The notes beneath the pieces were generated by a model. That model had not been told where the DNA came from. It did no database searches and saw only the letters and a program-made list of their open reading frames with translations. Both the position numbers and the translations under genes were made by a program. Source: Aquimarina sp. Aq107 (GTDB lineage: Bacteria; Bacteroidota; Bacteroidia; Flavobacteriales; Flavobacteriaceae). Taken from it: a stretch of 64,000 nucleotides of DNA. The stretch lies in the NCBI RefSeq assembly GCF_943733665.1, contig NZ_OX030782.1, positions 186,001 through 250,000 of the forward strand, in the 5' to 3' direction. Below are positions 1-8,339 of the stretch, piece by piece (the first letter of the stretch is position 1; each line of letters starts with the position of its first letter).

Positions 1-1117
1 CTACATCAGGAATTGTTGCTCTAGTATTTTGAAAAACTTTTCTTACCAGATTGTTATAAGCAATATTTTGGTAAACATCTGTTGTAGACCTTCTTCCTGC
101 TAATAAGATACCAGCATTTTTAGAGATAGGCATTTTTAAATAAAGATCTCCGTGCGTTAAATTAATACCACCACCAGTTTTTATTTCTTCTATCACATCA
201 TCATCAGATTCTACAACGACTACTCCTGATATTCTATCTCCATAGCGAACACTGGTTCCACCTCTGTATACTTGTACATTTTTAGTAATAAAAGGGTTAA
301 AAGTAGAAATTTGGTTAAAAAAATGACCGTTATGATACATCTTAATTCCATCCCAAAGCACTAAATTTTGTCCAGGTGTTCCTCCACGAATATATAATCC
401 AGCCGGATCTTCTGTGGGACTATTAATACCTGGAAGTAGCTGCAAACTTTGTAAAACATCTGGTTCTACAAGTCCAGGAAGAATACGAAGTTTTTTTGTA
501 GATATATTTACCGACGCATCCTGATTTTTTTGGATACCACCAGTAAGGTATTCTTTTACTAAAACCTGTCCTAGGCTCTGAATTTCTGGTTGTAATCTAA
601 TAGTATCACAAGAATTATTAGTCAATTCTGAAATAGTAATTGTTTTGTTTTTATAACCAAAGTAAGATATACTAATGGAGTCAGAAGGGTGAAGTTGTAA
701 CTTAAAAACACCATTATTCTCGGTAAGACCAATAGTTTTTTTATTTAGGTGAATATCTGCCTGTGGAAGTTCAAATAGAGAGATAGCATCTACAACTATA
801 GCACAAACATCTATAACTTTTTTGTTTTTTACTAAAATGAAATCTGTCTCACTTACTTTTTGTAATTCATAAGAAGTTTTTTGGGCTATTATTTCTTTAA
901 GCGATATTATAGATAGATTCGCTTTTTGGAGTTCTAAAGATATATTTTTGATAGCCGTAACATCGTAGGAAAAATTGAATTTAAGTTGGTTCTCAAAGGC
1001 TTTTAGTATGTCCGTTAGAAGTTGTTTTTCATTTGTTACGGGTAATTTCACTTCTTGTGAATAACCAATAGTGATAGAGAAAAATATAAATAATGTAGTT
1101 AGTTTAAATAATCTCAC
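1..1117 (-). CDS. TonB-dependent receptor, partial (runs off left edge)
   Basis: The reading frame is open from a GTG at 1117 to the window edge (about 372 codons). It begins VRLFKLTT and has a signal peptide ending near GYSQ. An STN-like domain, a carboxypeptidase-regulatory-like domain and the start of the TonB plug (motif LYIRGGTPGQN) follow. It is a close paralogue of the complete receptor upstream, with nearly identical signal peptide and plug sequences; most of the beta-barrel lies outside the window. The GTG start and the preceding TAAGTGAG context are shared with the neighbouring copy. It is probably the last gene of the sigma-FecR-receptor operon and would import an unknown oligomer or chelate across the outer membrane. 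Confidence 0.9.
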   Translation of the reverse strand, partial: MRLFKLTTLFIFFSITIGYSQEVKLPVTNEKQLLTDILKAFENQLKFNFSYDVTAIKNISLELQKANLSIISLKEIIAQKTSYELQKVSETDFILVKNKKVIDVCAIVVDAISLFELPQADIHLNKKTIGLTENNGVFKLQLHPSDSISISYFGYKNKTITISELTNNSCDTIRLQPEIQSLGQVLVKEYLTGGIQKNQDASVNISTKKLRILPGLVEPDVLQSLQLLPGINSPTEDPAGLYIRGGTPGQNLVLWDGIKMYHNGHFFNQISTFNPFITKNVQVYRGGTSVRYGDRISGVVVVESDDDVIEEIKTGGGINLTHGDLYLKMPISKNAGILLAGRRSTTDVYQNIAYNNLVRKVFQNTRATIPDV

Positions 1118-1305
1118 TTAGTTCTTAGCGCTAGGTTTTTTTAATTTTTAAATATAACTATTATTAATGATTCTCGTATATGTTATAGTTTTTGAATCAT
1201 ACTCGCAGAGTTTTTTTTAAAAATATTAATCAGAGTATAGTAATGAATAAAACATATAAATAATTGTAGCATCTACGATTATCTGCGGTCATTTTTTTAG
1301 ATAAA

Positions 1306-3957
1306 TTAAAAATTAAAACGAAGAACAAAATCTGGAGTAAAACGTAAAGACTTATTTTCATAACCCTCAAGATAAAAATTGAAATTCTCATCTTGATTTT
1401 CTCTAAAACCCTGACTAATGGTGTTTTTCCTGTTATATATATTCCTTAGTGAAATCCCAATCATTCCATTTGTATTTTTTGATGTACTTAGAGGAAGTCT
1501 GTAGGTCACGGAGGCATCTAGTCTATGATATGGTTTAAATCGACTAGAATTAATACCTCTAGGGTCAATAACTCCACCATCTAGGTCGTTATCGTCTCTA
1601 AATATTTTAGTAAAAGGCCTTCCAGAAGCATAATTCCAGCCCAAAGCAAACTCAAATTGATTTACTTCTAAGGTCTGCGAAAGATTAAACACATGACGTT
1701 GATCATAACTGCCATCAAAATATGAATTTTGTACAAAAGGAAATGATGTAATGGTTTTACTTAGTGAGTAACCAGCCCAAAATCTATAATTGTTGATTCT
1801 TTTTTTTATTAAGAAATCAACTCCAATTCTTTCTTCTTTTCCGTAAAAAATAATAGTTTCATCATCATCAGGAACTGCTATATCTAGTACAAGATCACTT
1901 AATGAAGAAATGTCGGTTACTTTTTTGTAATATCCTTCTAAGTCAAAATTCCAGCCTTTGAAGGTATATAGAGCTCCTAACGTAAATTGCGCACTTTTTA
2001 CCACTTTAATAAAAGGAACATTTACATCTTCATTATTTGAAGAGTTATTAGAAAGAATCCAAACATTATCAGCAACAGGAAGTGTAGGAATTGTTCCAAA
2101 TGCACTATTATACGTAAGATAGTTATTAAGTTGTTGGTTTTTTAGCTCTGCAGAAGTGTTGAGGGTAAAGTTATCCAATAATTCATAAGAAGAAAACATA
2201 CGTGGTTCTATGAAAAATGAATTAGCGTTACTTACTTGTGATCCTCTCAAACCAATATTTATAAATGTTTTAGAAGTCTTGTATTTGTATTCAGAATATA
2301 TTGTGTGATTGGTCCCATTTCCATCAATAATAGATCCTCCTTCCTCAAACCCAGTTTCATCAGAAAAAATGTTTTTCGTTTCAAACTCTGTTTGATTATA
2401 GGTAAATTGATATCCAATATCTAAAGATTGTTTTTTATTAAGTGGGAAATGTACAGTGTATTCTCCTCCTATATCTTGTACCTTATTATTGTTAATTAGA
2501 CTTTCTGTTACATCATCACCAAAAGTTCGAGTTTCAATATTGTTATATCTTTGATCATAAGATGAGAAATAGAAGTTCACATTTTGATGTATACCTTCAA
2601 GATATTTTTTATCCCAATTTAAACTAAATCCAAAATTTCTGATTTTAAGTATATCTTGAACTTTCGCTTCAAGATTAGCTTCTGGGACGATGACAGTTTT
2701 ATTATTATCAAGTCTATTTTCTGCGAAGATAGAACTGAACTTTATTGTGTTATTATCATTAGGTTTCCAAAGAATTTTAAAATTGCTATCAGAAAAAGAA
2801 AAATCATCTTCTCTACTACGTTCTTCTGATGTTGATGTTTCGCCATTATCCGGAATGTTAGATCGCGTATTCTGGAATACCTTTCTTATTAGATTATTAT
2901 AGGCTATATTTTGATAGACATCTGTTGTTGATCTCCGACCGGCCAGTAAAAACCCTATTTTTTTTGATAATGGGACTTTTAAATATGCATCTACATGTGT
3001 GAAATTAAGGCCTCCTCCAGTTTGTACTTTTTCCAAAAGATCATCGTCAGATTCTATAGCAACCACACCAGATATTCTATCTCCATAACGAACACTGGTA
3101 CCACCTCTATATACAGTTACATTTTTGGTAATAAATGGATTAAAAGTAGAGATTTGGTTAAAAAAATGACCACTCTGATACATTTTAATTCCATCCCAAA
3201 GCACTAAATTTTGTCCTGGTGTTCCTCCACGAATGTATAATCCAGCGGGATCTTCTGTAGGACTGTTAATACCAGGTAATAATTGCAAACTTTGTAAGAC
3301 ATCTGGTTCTACAAGTCCAGGAAGGATACGAAGTTTTTTTGTGGATATATTTACAGATGCATCTTGATTTTTTTGGATACCTCCAGTAAGGTATTCCTTT
3401 ACTAAAACTTGTCCCAAACTTTGTATTTCCGGTTGTAGCCTAATAGTGTCGCAATTGGTGGTTAACGCAGAAGTTTTAATTGTTTTGTTTTGGTAACCTA
3501 GATATGAAATGGAGATAGTATCGGAAGGATTAAGTTGTAATTTAAAAATTCCTTTTTTATCAGTAACACCAATAGTTTTCTTATTTAAAAGTATATCTGC
3601 GTGCGGTAATTCGAATTTAGAAATCGCATCTATGACAACAGCGCAGATATCTATAACTCTAGTATTTTTAATTAGAATGTAATCATTTTTATCTACTTTT
3701 TGTAGTAGATAAGAAGTCTGAAGTTCTATTGCTTTTTGCAATGATGTAATTGATAGTTTTTCTTCATCTATATTTAATACTATATTTTTTATAGCATCTA
3801 CATCATAGGAGAAATTTATTTGTTGTTGATTCTCAAAAGTTTTTAGTACCTCTTCTAGAGATTTATAATCAGGTTCTTTTGATTGAATCACATCTTGTGA
3901 ATAACCTAAAGCAGTATAGAAACAAATTAAAAATGTAGTTAGTTTAAATAATCTCAC
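1306..3957 (-). CDS. TonB-dependent outer-membrane receptor, FecA-like with STN domain
   Basis: An 883-residue outer-membrane transporter. In order: signal peptide (1-21), STN signalling domain (about 30-100, which in the family contacts a FecR protein), carboxypeptidase-regulatory-like domain (about 104-175), TonB plug (about 195-300, with LYIRGGTPGQN and RYGDRISG), then a 22-strand type beta-barrel ending in aromatic FNF as usual for outer-membrane proteins. It starts with GTG inside the stop of fecR (GTGA overlap, 4 nt), so translation is probably coupled. The STN domain plus adjacent FecR and ECF sigma genes predicts substrate-responsive autoregulation. The ligand cannot be read from the sequence; this is not a SusC type because no SusD gene follows. 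Confidence 0.95.
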   Translation of the reverse strand: MRLFKLTTFLICFYTALGYSQDVIQSKEPDYKSLEEVLKTFENQQQINFSYDVDAIKNIVLNIDEEKLSITSLQKAIELQTSYLLQKVDKNDYILIKNTRVIDICAVVIDAISKFELPHADILLNKKTIGVTDKKGIFKLQLNPSDTISISYLGYQNKTIKTSALTTNCDTIRLQPEIQSLGQVLVKEYLTGGIQKNQDASVNISTKKLRILPGLVEPDVLQSLQLLPGINSPTEDPAGLYIRGGTPGQNLVLWDGIKMYQSGHFFNQISTFNPFITKNVTVYRGGTSVRYGDRISGVVAIESDDDLLEKVQTGGGLNFTHVDAYLKVPLSKKIGFLLAGRRSTTDVYQNIAYNNLIRKVFQNTRSNIPDNGETSTSEERSREDDFSFSDSNFKILWKPNDNNTIKFSSIFAENRLDNNKTVIVPEANLEAKVQDILKIRNFGFSLNWDKKYLEGIHQNVNFYFSSYDQRYNNIETRTFGDDVTESLINNNKVQDIGGEYTVHFPLNKKQSLDIGYQFTYNQTEFETKNIFSDETGFEEGGSIIDGNGTNHTIYSEYKYKTSKTFINIGLRGSQVSNANSFFIEPRMFSSYELLDNFTLNTSAELKNQQLNNYLTYNSAFGTIPTLPVADNVWILSNNSSNNEDVNVPFIKVVKSAQFTLGALYTFKGWNFDLEGYYKKVTDISSLSDLVLDIAVPDDDETIIFYGKEERIGVDFLIKKRINNYRFWAGYSLSKTITSFPFVQNSYFDGSYDQRHVFNLSQTLEVNQFEFALGWNYASGRPFTKIFRDDNDLDGGVIDPRGINSSRFKPYHRLDASVTYRLPLSTSKNTNGMIGISLRNIYNRKNTISQGFRENQDENFNFYLEGYENKSLRFTPDFVLRFNF

Positions 3958-4862
3958 TTATTTTTTAACGATATATTTTTTTGATTATTGACTGTATAAT
4001 TAATATTCATAGGTTCAAAACAAGTTTTCAACGCTTTATCAAGATCATTGTGTACGAAGAAACCAGAGAATAAGCGTTTGGTATCAATATCATTTGTGGT
4101 AATACGAATGTCATACTGCCTTTCTAATTCTTGGATAAGTTGTTGTAAAGTAACTTGATTAAACGTGCTTTTACCCTGCATCCAACTAGGTTTAGATCCT
4201 TTGATTTCATTAGGAGATAATGCGCCTTCAGAATTAGATTTAATAGCTTTTCCAGGAGTTAGAATTACTGTTTCTTTAGAGTTACTTACTTGTACTTTGC
4301 CTTCAAAACACTGTACTTCTATATACTCATTTCTAGAATAGACATTGAATTCTGTTCCTAATACAGTAACATCTCCATTTTTAGTTTTCACGGTAAAACT
4401 AGAACCCTTCGCTACATCAAAAAAAGCTTCTCCTTTTAAGTGGATAATCCTTGTTTCGGCAAAAGATCTTTTGTCATATTCAACAGAAGAATCAGCATTT
4501 AAGGTAACCAATGAATTATCTGGTAATGTCAAGGTTTTAGTTTCTGCCATTTCCGTATATATCTCTGTAGTTGAAAAGAATATTGTTCTTAGTCCAAACA
4601 AAACTACTATAGCTGCTGCAGCTGCATACAGCCATGGGCGTAATTTAATTACTTTCTTTCCAGAAGACTTTTTGTATCTTTTATTGTATTCTTTTTGATT
4701 TTTAAATCCTTTATCGAGATCAAAAACAGGGCGGTCGAATTTGTCAACACCTTTTAAAATATCTTTATAAGCAAGATAATCTTTTGAATTTTCGAATTCT
4801 TTCTTCTCCTCTTCAGAGATATCATTTACCAGCCATCTTCCTAGAAAATTATCTTTTTCCAT
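3954..4862 (-). CDS. FecR-family anti-sigma factor
   Basis: 302 residues. A cytoplasmic N-terminal segment (1-76) should bind the sigma factor. One membrane helix (about 77-95, alanine/valine-rich) is followed by a periplasmic FecR domain (about 103-195, with LPDNSLVTLNADS and FFDVAKGSSFTVKT) and a C-terminal DUF4974-like region (about 232-300) that resembles the receptor STN fold. It lies between the ECF sigma gene (58 nt upstream) and the receptor, which it overlaps by 4 nt. By family precedent it holds the sigma factor inactive until the loaded receptor signals. Confidence 0.95.
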   Translation of the reverse strand: MEKDNFLGRWLVNDISEEEKKEFENSKDYLAYKDILKGVDKFDRPVFDLDKGFKNQKEYNKRYKKSSGKKVIKLRPWLYAAAAAIVVLFGLRTIFFSTTEIYTEMAETKTLTLPDNSLVTLNADSSVEYDKRSFAETRIIHLKGEAFFDVAKGSSFTVKTKNGDVTVLGTEFNVYSRNEYIEVQCFEGKVQVSNSKETVILTPGKAIKSNSEGALSPNEIKGSKPSWMQGKSTFNQVTLQQLIQELERQYDIRITTNDIDTKRLFSGFFVHNDLDKALKTCFEPMNINYTVNNQKNISLKNK

Positions 4863-4919
4863 AATGTTTTTATTATTACTATACCTTTAACAGGAAACTT
4901 TAATACTTTCCAATGTAAT

Positions 4920-5432
4920 TTATACGTTACCTATTTTTTTTCTTAAAACTACTAATGCTAAATGCATTCTTTTTTCTACAGCTTTTACAGAAATGTCAAG
5001 CATTTCTGCAATTTCCTTATATGTTTTCTTTTCAATCCGATTTAAAAGAAAAACCTCTCGTTGTCCATCTTTTAATCCTCCAATAGCAGAATTTAAACGG
5101 TGCATGAACTCCTTTTCTTCCATCTGAAACTCTGGAGATTCATTGGTGTAGGTTTTTTGTTCAGTTGATTTATATTTTAGTACGGTTTTTTGATGCTTAT
5201 AATCGTTGATCGAAGCATTATTAGCTATTTTGTATAGAAAACTTTTAGCCGCTCCAAAAATAATTTTAGAGCAATTAGTCCAAAGTTTTGCAAAACTATC
5301 CTGTACAATATCTTGAGCTTTTTCCATATCACCATATTTATAATATAGATAGTAGCATATTTTTTCTGCGTGTTCTCTATACAGTTGTTCGTATACTTTC
5401 TCATCACATACGCTAATTACATTTTCAGGCAT
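4920..5432 (-). CDS. ECF RNA polymerase sigma factor (FecI-like)
   Basis: 170 residues with sigma-70 region 2 (about 10-75, including YKYGDMEKAQDIVQDSF) and region 4 (about 115-165, with KTYKEIAEMLDISVKAVEKR as the helix-turn-helix). It is the first gene of a sigma, anti-sigma, TonB receptor operon. The expected target is its own operon. The ATG at 5432 gives a normal family length. Confidence 0.95.
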   Translation of the reverse strand: MPENVISVCDEKVYEQLYREHAEKICYYLYYKYGDMEKAQDIVQDSFAKLWTNCSKIIFGAAKSFLYKIANNASINDYKHQKTVLKYKSTEQKTYTNESPEFQMEEKEFMHRLNSAIGGLKDGQREVFLLNRIEKKTYKEIAEMLDISVKAVEKRMHLALVVLRKKIGNV

Positions 5433-5501
5433 TCTTTATAAAATTTTAGGTCAATTATAAGATTACAATGAATAATATATAAAGTTGTTAATTTAACAAT
5501 A

Positions 5502-6095
5502 TTACCAAGAATAACCTATAGATATTTCTGGCAAAACATCTATATATGTATTCATTGGTCCTGAAAGTTCCTGCGTATATTGAATGCGATTGGCCGCGCC
5601 AATAGTAAATCCAGATTTAAAAACCCATTGATAGCCTCCTTTTATAGAACCTCCAATCATAACCGTGTTATAATCTCTAGGGTTAAATATAGATGCATTA
5701 TAATCTACTTCCTTATATCCACCAATGATTCCGGCACCAATAAACCAACCTTTTGGAGCATTTTTACGTTTTGAAAAATAATACCTACCTCCAATTTCTA
5801 ATCCTATCTCGTACGCTGTGATATTACTTTCCGGAACTAGAGTACCATTTGATACAACATCAGTATTTGAAAAATCTCCGTATGCTTGTAACAATAGAGA
5901 GAAATTATTTTTTAGGATGCGTTCATATTCAAAATTGATCTCTCCATATAAAGCTGATAGAGGAAGTAAACGGATACTATTTTTATAATTAGCGCTTGCG
6001 ATTTTATCTTGATTACTCGTAATCGTTTCTTGTGAGTATCCAGTACGTAGTAATGAAACCATAAAGGTTAAGATTAAAACTATTTTTCTCATCAA
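5502..6095 (-). CDS. Outer-membrane beta-barrel protein (DUF3575-like)
   Basis: 197 residues with a signal peptide (MRKIVLILTFMVSLLRTGYSQ) and alternating aromatic/polar strands typical of a small 8-strand beta-barrel. The C-terminus, EISIGYSW, ends in an aromatic residue. The pattern of an initial LPLSALYGEINFEYER strand resembles DUF3575 outer-membrane proteins. It is 69 nt upstream of the ECF sigma gene on the same strand and could be co-transcribed. The function is unknown. The TTG/ATG choice is ambiguous by one residue (MMRK versus MRK). Confidence 0.75.
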   Translation of the reverse strand: MMRKIVLILTFMVSLLRTGYSQETITSNQDKIASANYKNSIRLLPLSALYGEINFEYERILKNNFSLLLQAYGDFSNTDVVSNGTLVPESNITAYEIGLEIGGRYYFSKRKNAPKGWFIGAGIIGGYKEVDYNASIFNPRDYNTVMIGGSIKGGYQWVFKSGFTIGAANRIQYTQELSGPMNTYIDVLPEISIGYSW

Positions 6096-6275
6096 CTTTT
6101 TGCTTTATATGTTAAAAATTACAACCCTAAAACAAAAAAGAAAGAGGATACCCTACCTACATTTTAATATATTTTTAAAAACAACAAAATGAAAGAAAAA
6201 TACTACAAAAAATTGTTTTTTAAATTTGTTTAACGTGTTTAAATACATTTTTTTTAGATAAAAGACATAAAAAGT

Positions 6276-6305
6276 TTGGTGAATTGAAAAATAACTGTAT
6301 CTTTA
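6276..6305 (+). promoter_or_regulatory. Flavobacterial promoter for candidate small RNA
   Basis: TTG at 6276-6278, then 19 nt, then TATCTTTA at 6298-6305. This matches the Bacteroidetes -33/-7 consensus (TTG, 17-23 nt, TAnnTTTG). No long ORF follows; a terminator hairpin lies about 130 nt downstream. Confidence 0.6.
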
Positions 6306-6311
6306 CACCAG

Positions 6312-6440
6312 AGTTAATGAGTTAGCGTTTTCATTTCCCCCAAGATGAAAACATTTATAAAAAGTGAGTTTTAATTTTAGAATAAGCCCCTAAATTAAGA
6401 TGATTTGTGTGAAGAAAAAGAGCGTGGAGACGCTCTTTTT
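6312..6440 (+). ncRNA. Candidate small RNA, about 130 nt
   Basis: The segment is bounded by a good promoter and an intrinsic terminator and has no recognisable protein. It contains a perfect 8-bp hairpin (GTTTTCAT/ATGAAAAC, 6327-6352) whose 10-nt loop is C-rich (TTCCCCCAAG). A nine-codon ORF (6345-6374, ATG AAA ACA ... TAA) starts inside the hairpin, so this could instead be a tiny leader-type message. It lies between the convergent 3' end of the slipin gene and the 5' end of the outer-membrane protein gene. No known family was recognised. Confidence 0.45.
6415..6440 (+). terminator. Intrinsic terminator (bidirectional)
   Basis: Stem AAAAAGAGCGT/ACGCTCTTTTT with a 4-nt loop GGAG and a T-run on both strands. 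On the plus strand it ends the candidate small RNA. On the minus strand it lies about 110 nt past the slipin stop and could also end that transcript. Confidence 0.8.
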
Positions 6441-6549
6441 TGTTTTCCTTTATTTTTTTACCTGAAAGTTTAAAAATTACTAGTTTAGATTTACCTATTA
6501 AAAATAAAAAATACACTGATTATAATAACCAGTGCATTTTTTTTCACAC

Positions 6550-7659
6550 CTACCTATTCACAGAGAATATGTCTTTCAATTGTTTTACCATTCCACCATT
6601 ACCGGATAGAGTTATTTCACCTATTTTATCAGCGATTTTCTCTACATATTCCATTTCTTTTAATTTGTAGAGCATTTCGTTATCTTCCATTAGTTTTGCT
6701 GTATTCAGTAAACTTCTAGTAGATGCTGTTTCCTCACGTCTAGTAATGATATTAGCCTGAGCTCTCTTTTGTGCTACTAGTACCTGGTTCATGATTTCTT
6801 TCATTTCGCCAGTTAAGATTATATCCCTAATACCACAATTCAATACTCTTACACCTAGTTTGTTTGTTTGATTTTTGGTAGTTTCCAATATAGCTTCTGC
6901 CATACTATCTTTACGTTCCAAAAGTTCATCTAAGGTGTAATTCCCTACGAAAGCTCTAAGAGCTAATTGCATCGCGATGTATAATTGTTTTTCGTATTCT
7001 TTATTATCAAGCAATGCTTTTTCAATATCTACAACTTTATATTGTATGTAGAAATTGATACGAATTGCAGCTTTATCTTTTGTCAATAATTCTTGACCAG
7101 CTATTTCTAACTGTAGCTGACGCAGATCTGCCTTAGCGATCTTGATAGTTGTATCATTTCTCCAGAAACGATATGTGCCACTACCTAAAGTTTTAGCGTA
7201 TACATCATCTACAATGAGTACAGCTTTTTCATACGCGGCAACTTCAAAAACTCGGATGTATTTATTAAGTGCGTAATTGCTGAATAAAGATTTATCAATT
7301 TTCTCGGTAATATAGATTTTACTAAGATCTACTGTTGTAAACTCATATTCGTACAATCCTTTCCAAAGTGTGTATCTACCTGCAGAAAATACACTTTTAA
7401 AGTTACCATTCTCATAAACCAATACAATTTGATTATCCTTTACCTCAATTAGGTGTAACATATCTTCCAACACTGTATCTTTTAATAAGAGTTCCAGTGC
7501 TATTGGAGCTGCAAAGGGTTTAGATAAATCATACTGAATAACACGCTCATTAAATCTTAACCAATGGATTCCTTGTGTTATAACACGATTGTAATCTCCT
7601 TTTCTGAAAACCAAGCCTACTTTGCCAGCATTGATTCTTACTCTTTTCATTTTTTTCAT
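6550..7659 (-). CDS. Slipin / SPFH (band 7) family protein
   Basis: 369 residues. The N-terminal third holds three copies of a beta-rich motif: GKVGLVFRKGDYNRVITQG near 12, NQIVLVYENGNFKSVFSAG near 75 and KAVLIVDDVYAKTLGSG near 144. An SPFH domain (about 165-310, with KDKAAIRINFYIQYKV and the RAFVGNYTLDELLERK helix) and a coiled C-terminal helix follow. There is no clear membrane helix. SPFH proteins oligomerise into membrane-associated rings, and slipins have been described beside RNA-repair genes in several bacteria. Here the gene is the distal end of a tRNA/tRNA-like locus on the same strand. The ATG at 7659 follows an A-rich leader. The role is inferred from context only. Confidence 0.88.
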   Translation of the reverse strand: MKKMKRVRINAGKVGLVFRKGDYNRVITQGIHWLRFNERVIQYDLSKPFAAPIALELLLKDTVLEDMLHLIEVKDNQIVLVYENGNFKSVFSAGRYTLWKGLYEYEFTTVDLSKIYITEKIDKSLFSNYALNKYIRVFEVAAYEKAVLIVDDVYAKTLGSGTYRFWRNDTTIKIAKADLRQLQLEIAGQELLTKDKAAIRINFYIQYKVVDIEKALLDNKEYEKQLYIAMQLALRAFVGNYTLDELLERKDSMAEAILETTKNQTNKLGVRVLNCGIRDIILTGEMKEIMNQVLVAQKRAQANIITRREETASTRSLLNTAKLMEDNEMLYKLKEMEYVEKIADKIGEITLSGNGGMVKQLKDIFSVNR

Positions 7660-8044
7660 TTTTATGTCTTTTTATTTGAAAAAGACAGATTCAACATTAA
7701 TTGGACGATAATCCCGTAACGGAGGTGTTATCTATTTCCTTTTATACGTATTAAGGATGTTTGTTTTTTTGTTAAAAACGGTGACAGCAAATCATCTTTC
7801 CAGATCGGAGAAAATAATATGTGATATTTTCTGCAATTAGTTTTTAGTATCGAGATAGAAGAATAAGTATTAGAAAAAATACGATTGTTCTAAAATCTGG
7901 ACTCAAAAAAGTAATTACTTCTTAGTACCAACCTTTTTAATTTCTCAAAGAACCTTTAAGATTGTTCTTATCCCTAGAGTAGCATAAGAACTGATCTACT
8001 AGTCAACGTTTTTGTCATTTTTACAGCCTGACAAGCCGTGGATT
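7660..8044. other. Intergenic segment between slipin gene and tRNA-like cluster
   Basis: No ORF is supported. The minus strand carries hairpins, for example GTTCTTAT/ATAAGAAC around 7961-7995. A TGGACTCAAAA sequence near 7897 is the inverse complement of the anticodon-loop region of the Leu(CAA)-like fragment near 8083, so the transcript could pair over about 170 nt. No classical intrinsic terminator was seen, so read-through from the tRNA-like genes into the slipin gene is possible. Confidence 0.5.
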
Positions 8045-8097
8045 AGTTTTAGAAGATAACCCGAACTTCTTGAAAACGGATTTTGAGTCCATTTTGG
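8045..8097 (-). pseudogene. tRNA-Leu(CAA)-like 3' portion, degenerate
   Basis: Directly follows the Lys 5' half. It contains an anticodon arm (ATGGA, loop CTCAAAA, TCCGT; anticodon CAA) and a T-arm-like hairpin (AGAAG/CTTCT), but the T loop has 10 nt instead of 7. There is no 5' acceptor or D arm before it, and no complementary acceptor strand downstream. It may be the 3' half of a third split or permuted gene whose partner was lost, or decayed tRNA sequence. Confidence 0.5.
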
Positions 8098-8174
8098 CTA
8101 CATTAAAAGTGTAGTGCTCTACCTACTGAGCTACAAAGCAAATGGCGCTTTGACGGGAATCGAACCCGCGACAA
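8098..8174 (-). tRNA. Circularly permuted tRNA-Lys(UUU): 3' half precedes 5' half
   Basis: On the minus strand the 3' half comes first (8174-8145, positions 44-73: variable TTGTC, T arm GCGGG-TTCGATT-CCCGT, acceptor CAAAGCG, C73). A 4-nt linker (8144-8141) follows, then the 5' half (8140-8098, positions 1-43: TGCTTTG, TA, GCTC-AGTAGGTA-GAGC, CTACA-CTTTTAA-TGTAG). Reordered, it is a 73-nt cloverleaf with all conserved positions (T8, A14, G18G19, A21, T33, TTC, A58). The stems are complete except for wobbles T1:G72 and G49:T65. In linear order the acceptor does not pair with any normal partner. CCA is not encoded. Confidence 0.75.
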
Positions 8175-8180
8175 CCAACT

Positions 8181-8253
8181 AGTCTGTTGTTCTAACCACT
8201 GAACTATCTGCCTTAGGCAGAGTGGGAGTCGAACCCACGACCTACAGAGTCGA
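8181..8253 (-). tRNA. Circularly permuted tRNA-Arg(UCG): halves directly abut
   Basis: The 3' half (8253-8214, positions 34-73: anticodon TCG, stem TCTGT, variable AGGTC, T arm GTGGG-TTCGACT-CCCAC, acceptor TCTGCCT, A73) is followed without a linker by the 5' half (8213-8181, positions 1-33: AGGCAGA, TA, GTTC-AGTGGTTA-GAAC, A, ACAGA, CT). Reordered it is exactly 73 nt, with 21 of 21 stem pairs Watson-Crick and all invariant bases present. Six nt separate it from the Lys 3' half. The join lies inside the anticodon loop, so the anticodon assignment depends on the exact junction. CCA is not encoded. Confidence 0.75.
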
Positions 8254-8339
8254 GACTATTATTTGGTTAATAGTCAAACCTTCAAGGCAAGTTGGATATG
8301 AAGTGATCATACAAATCTGCAATACTTCATACAATAGTG

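Noticed and set aside
8145..8213. Reading the segment as an ordinary linear tRNA (5' AGGCAGA ... CAAAGCG 3')
   Set aside because: The acceptor strands do not pair and the distance between D and T arms is 4 nt too short; the permuted reading explains every base of both halves.
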